Source: Hyphomicrobium sp. (GTDB lineage Bacteria > Pseudomonadota > Alphaproteobacteria > Rhizobiales > Hyphomicrobiaceae). From it: a DNA stretch of 64,000 nucleotides. The notes below the pieces were generated by a model. The model did not search any database. It was given only the letters and a program-made list of their open reading frames with translations, and was not told the DNA's origin. The translations under genes were made by a program, and so were the position numbers. This document shows, piece after piece, positions 63,380 through 64,000 of this stretch. Positions within the stretch are counted from its first letter, which is position 1, and every line of letters begins with the position of its first letter. The DNA is taken from assembly GCF_019753045.1 (NCBI RefSeq), contig NZ_JAIELN010000013.1, positions 1 through 64,000 on the forward strand. The letters run 5' to 3'.

Positions 63380-64000
63380 TCAACCGTCGTTGTTTTCAGC
63401 AACGCCTTGCGTGTCGCCCGGCATCTTCGTGTCTCCGCGATCGCGCACGAGATCCTGCTTCAGCCGAAGCGGATTTTTCATGCCGAGCCGGGCCCGGTAG
63501 ATCTGGATGTTCGCCAGAACCTTCGTGACGTATTCCCGCGTCTCGGTGAGCGGGATGCGTTCGATCCAGTCGATGGTATCGACGTTGGGATCGCGCGGAT
63601 CGCCGTTTTCCCGGATCCATTGCCGGGCTCGTCCGGGGCCGGCGTTGTAGCCTGCGAGGCCGAGCACATATGAGCCGCCGAAGTCATCCATGCGATCGGC
63701 GATATATGCAGACGCGATCATCACATTGTACGGAGGATCGGAAAGAAGCCGCGGGATCGAACATTTGATTTTGTAGTCGCGGCAGACGTGGTGCGCTGTC
63801 GGGGTCATCACCTGCAAGAGACCCTTGGCGCCCGCACCCGAAACGGTTTGCGGATCGAATTCAGTTTCCTGACGCGCGATGCCGAGTAGGAGCGGAAGCT
63901 CAGGCGGCGCCCGCAACGGCGCGTACCCCGGGAAGGGTTTCAGCGGATACCCGTAGGTCAGCAGGTTTTGTCCCTTGCCTATCGCGACCTTGGAAATGCG
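63380..64000 (-). CDS. Soluble lytic murein transglycosylase, C-terminal part (partial)
   Basis: The frame is open to the window edge, so the 5' part is missing. The visible 206 residues contain the Slt catalytic domain: ARQETEFDPQTVSGAGAKGL with the catalytic Glu, GLLQVMTPTAHHV, YNVMIASAYIADRM, AGYNAGPGRARQWI and the TETREYVTKVLANIQIYRA helix. It would cleave the glycan backbone of peptidoglycan in the periplasm. Upstream (towards 64000) the reading goes IGKGQNLLTYGYPLKPFPGY. The enzyme is likely Slt70-type. Confidence 0.93.
   Translation of the reverse strand, partial: RISKVAIGKGQNLLTYGYPLKPFPGYAPLRAPPELPLLLGIARQETEFDPQTVSGAGAKGLLQVMTPTAHHVCRDYKIKCSIPRLLSDPPYNVMIASAYIADRMDDFGGSYVLGLAGYNAGPGRARQWIRENGDPRDPNVDTIDWIERIPLTETREYVTKVLANIQIYRARLGMKNPLRLKQDLVRDRGDTKMPGDTQGVAENNDG

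Noticed and set aside
1-64000. CRISPR array, IS element or rRNA operon
   Set aside because: No regularly spaced repeats, no transposase and no rRNA sequence were seen in the window.

Overview
The window is a continuous, gene-dense stretch of a chromosome from an alphaproteobacterium of the order Hyphomicrobiales (Rhizobiales), most like Hyphomicrobium or a close relative. The assignment rests on lineage-typical genes and gene orders that I recognise: divK-pleD beside a DUF3572 gene and rpmG; the order pyrB-pyrC-plsY-dprA-topA-rnr-DUF983-NUDIX-rpmG; an EipB/DUF1849 envelope protein; clpS-clpA; ccoNOQPGHIS; and a single-Sel1 protein of the MARMDVLSRQ type. Genes are GC-rich, mostly on ATG with several likely TTG/GTG starts, and gaps are short. 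I see no prophage, IS element or CRISPR array.

Layout. 0.7-3.6 kb: clpS-clpA proteolysis operon with a clear terminator. 3.6-6.9 kb: minus-strand run of RidA, glycerophosphodiesterase, a FemAB-like acyltransferase and a HIT protein. 7-10.2 kb: EipB, DUF3572, and the cell-cycle/c-di-GMP regulators divK and pleD, with a possible CtrA box before divK. 10.2-22.5 kb: a long minus-strand housekeeping block (pyrB, pseudo-dihydroorotase pyrC, plsY, dprA, topA, rnr, DUF983, a frameshifted NUDIX gene, rpmG) plus ruvX. 22.7-26.6 kb: gatC-gatA-chorismate mutase-membrane protein-gatB. 26.6-33.2 kb: accessory genes (P450, two lipoproteins, DedA, quinone oxidoreductase, GST, Sel1 and several small proteins). 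33.3-36.6 kb: tRNA-Ser(GCT) followed by a four-gene glycan-modification cassette that looks like an island. 36.7-47.3 kb: a microaerobic respiration block, hemerythrin-hemN diverging from ccoNOQPGHIS plus a TauE/SafE-like transporter, with one very good FNR/FixK box between them. 47.4-52.7 kb: alcohol dehydrogenase, a PaaK-like adenylating enzyme, DedA and a hydrolase. 52.8-57.9 kb: a periplasmic molybdenum hydroxylase (iorAB type) with a tri-haem cytochrome c, then a siroheme-synthase-like protein with a shrunken methyltransferase domain. 58.2-62.4 kb: a probable envelope module of a BON/OmpA protein, a 32-residue membrane protein and a membrane-anchored protein with two helix-hairpin-helix domains. 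62.4-64 kb: an alpha/beta hydrolase and a lytic transglycosylase cut by the window edge.

The genes work together mainly as local units: cbb3 oxidase assembly and anaerobic haem synthesis share one control region; the amidotransferase subunits share an operon with a small chorismate mutase; and the iorAB-cytochrome genes form a self-contained periplasmic oxidation chain. The least explained parts are the OmpA/BON plus small-membrane-protein plus tandem-HhH module, the tRNA-adjacent glycan cassette, a repeat-containing gap at 10.5 kb, and several very small proteins (28.4, 26.7 and 60.4 kb). All functions are read from sequence motifs and family knowledge; no database search was run.
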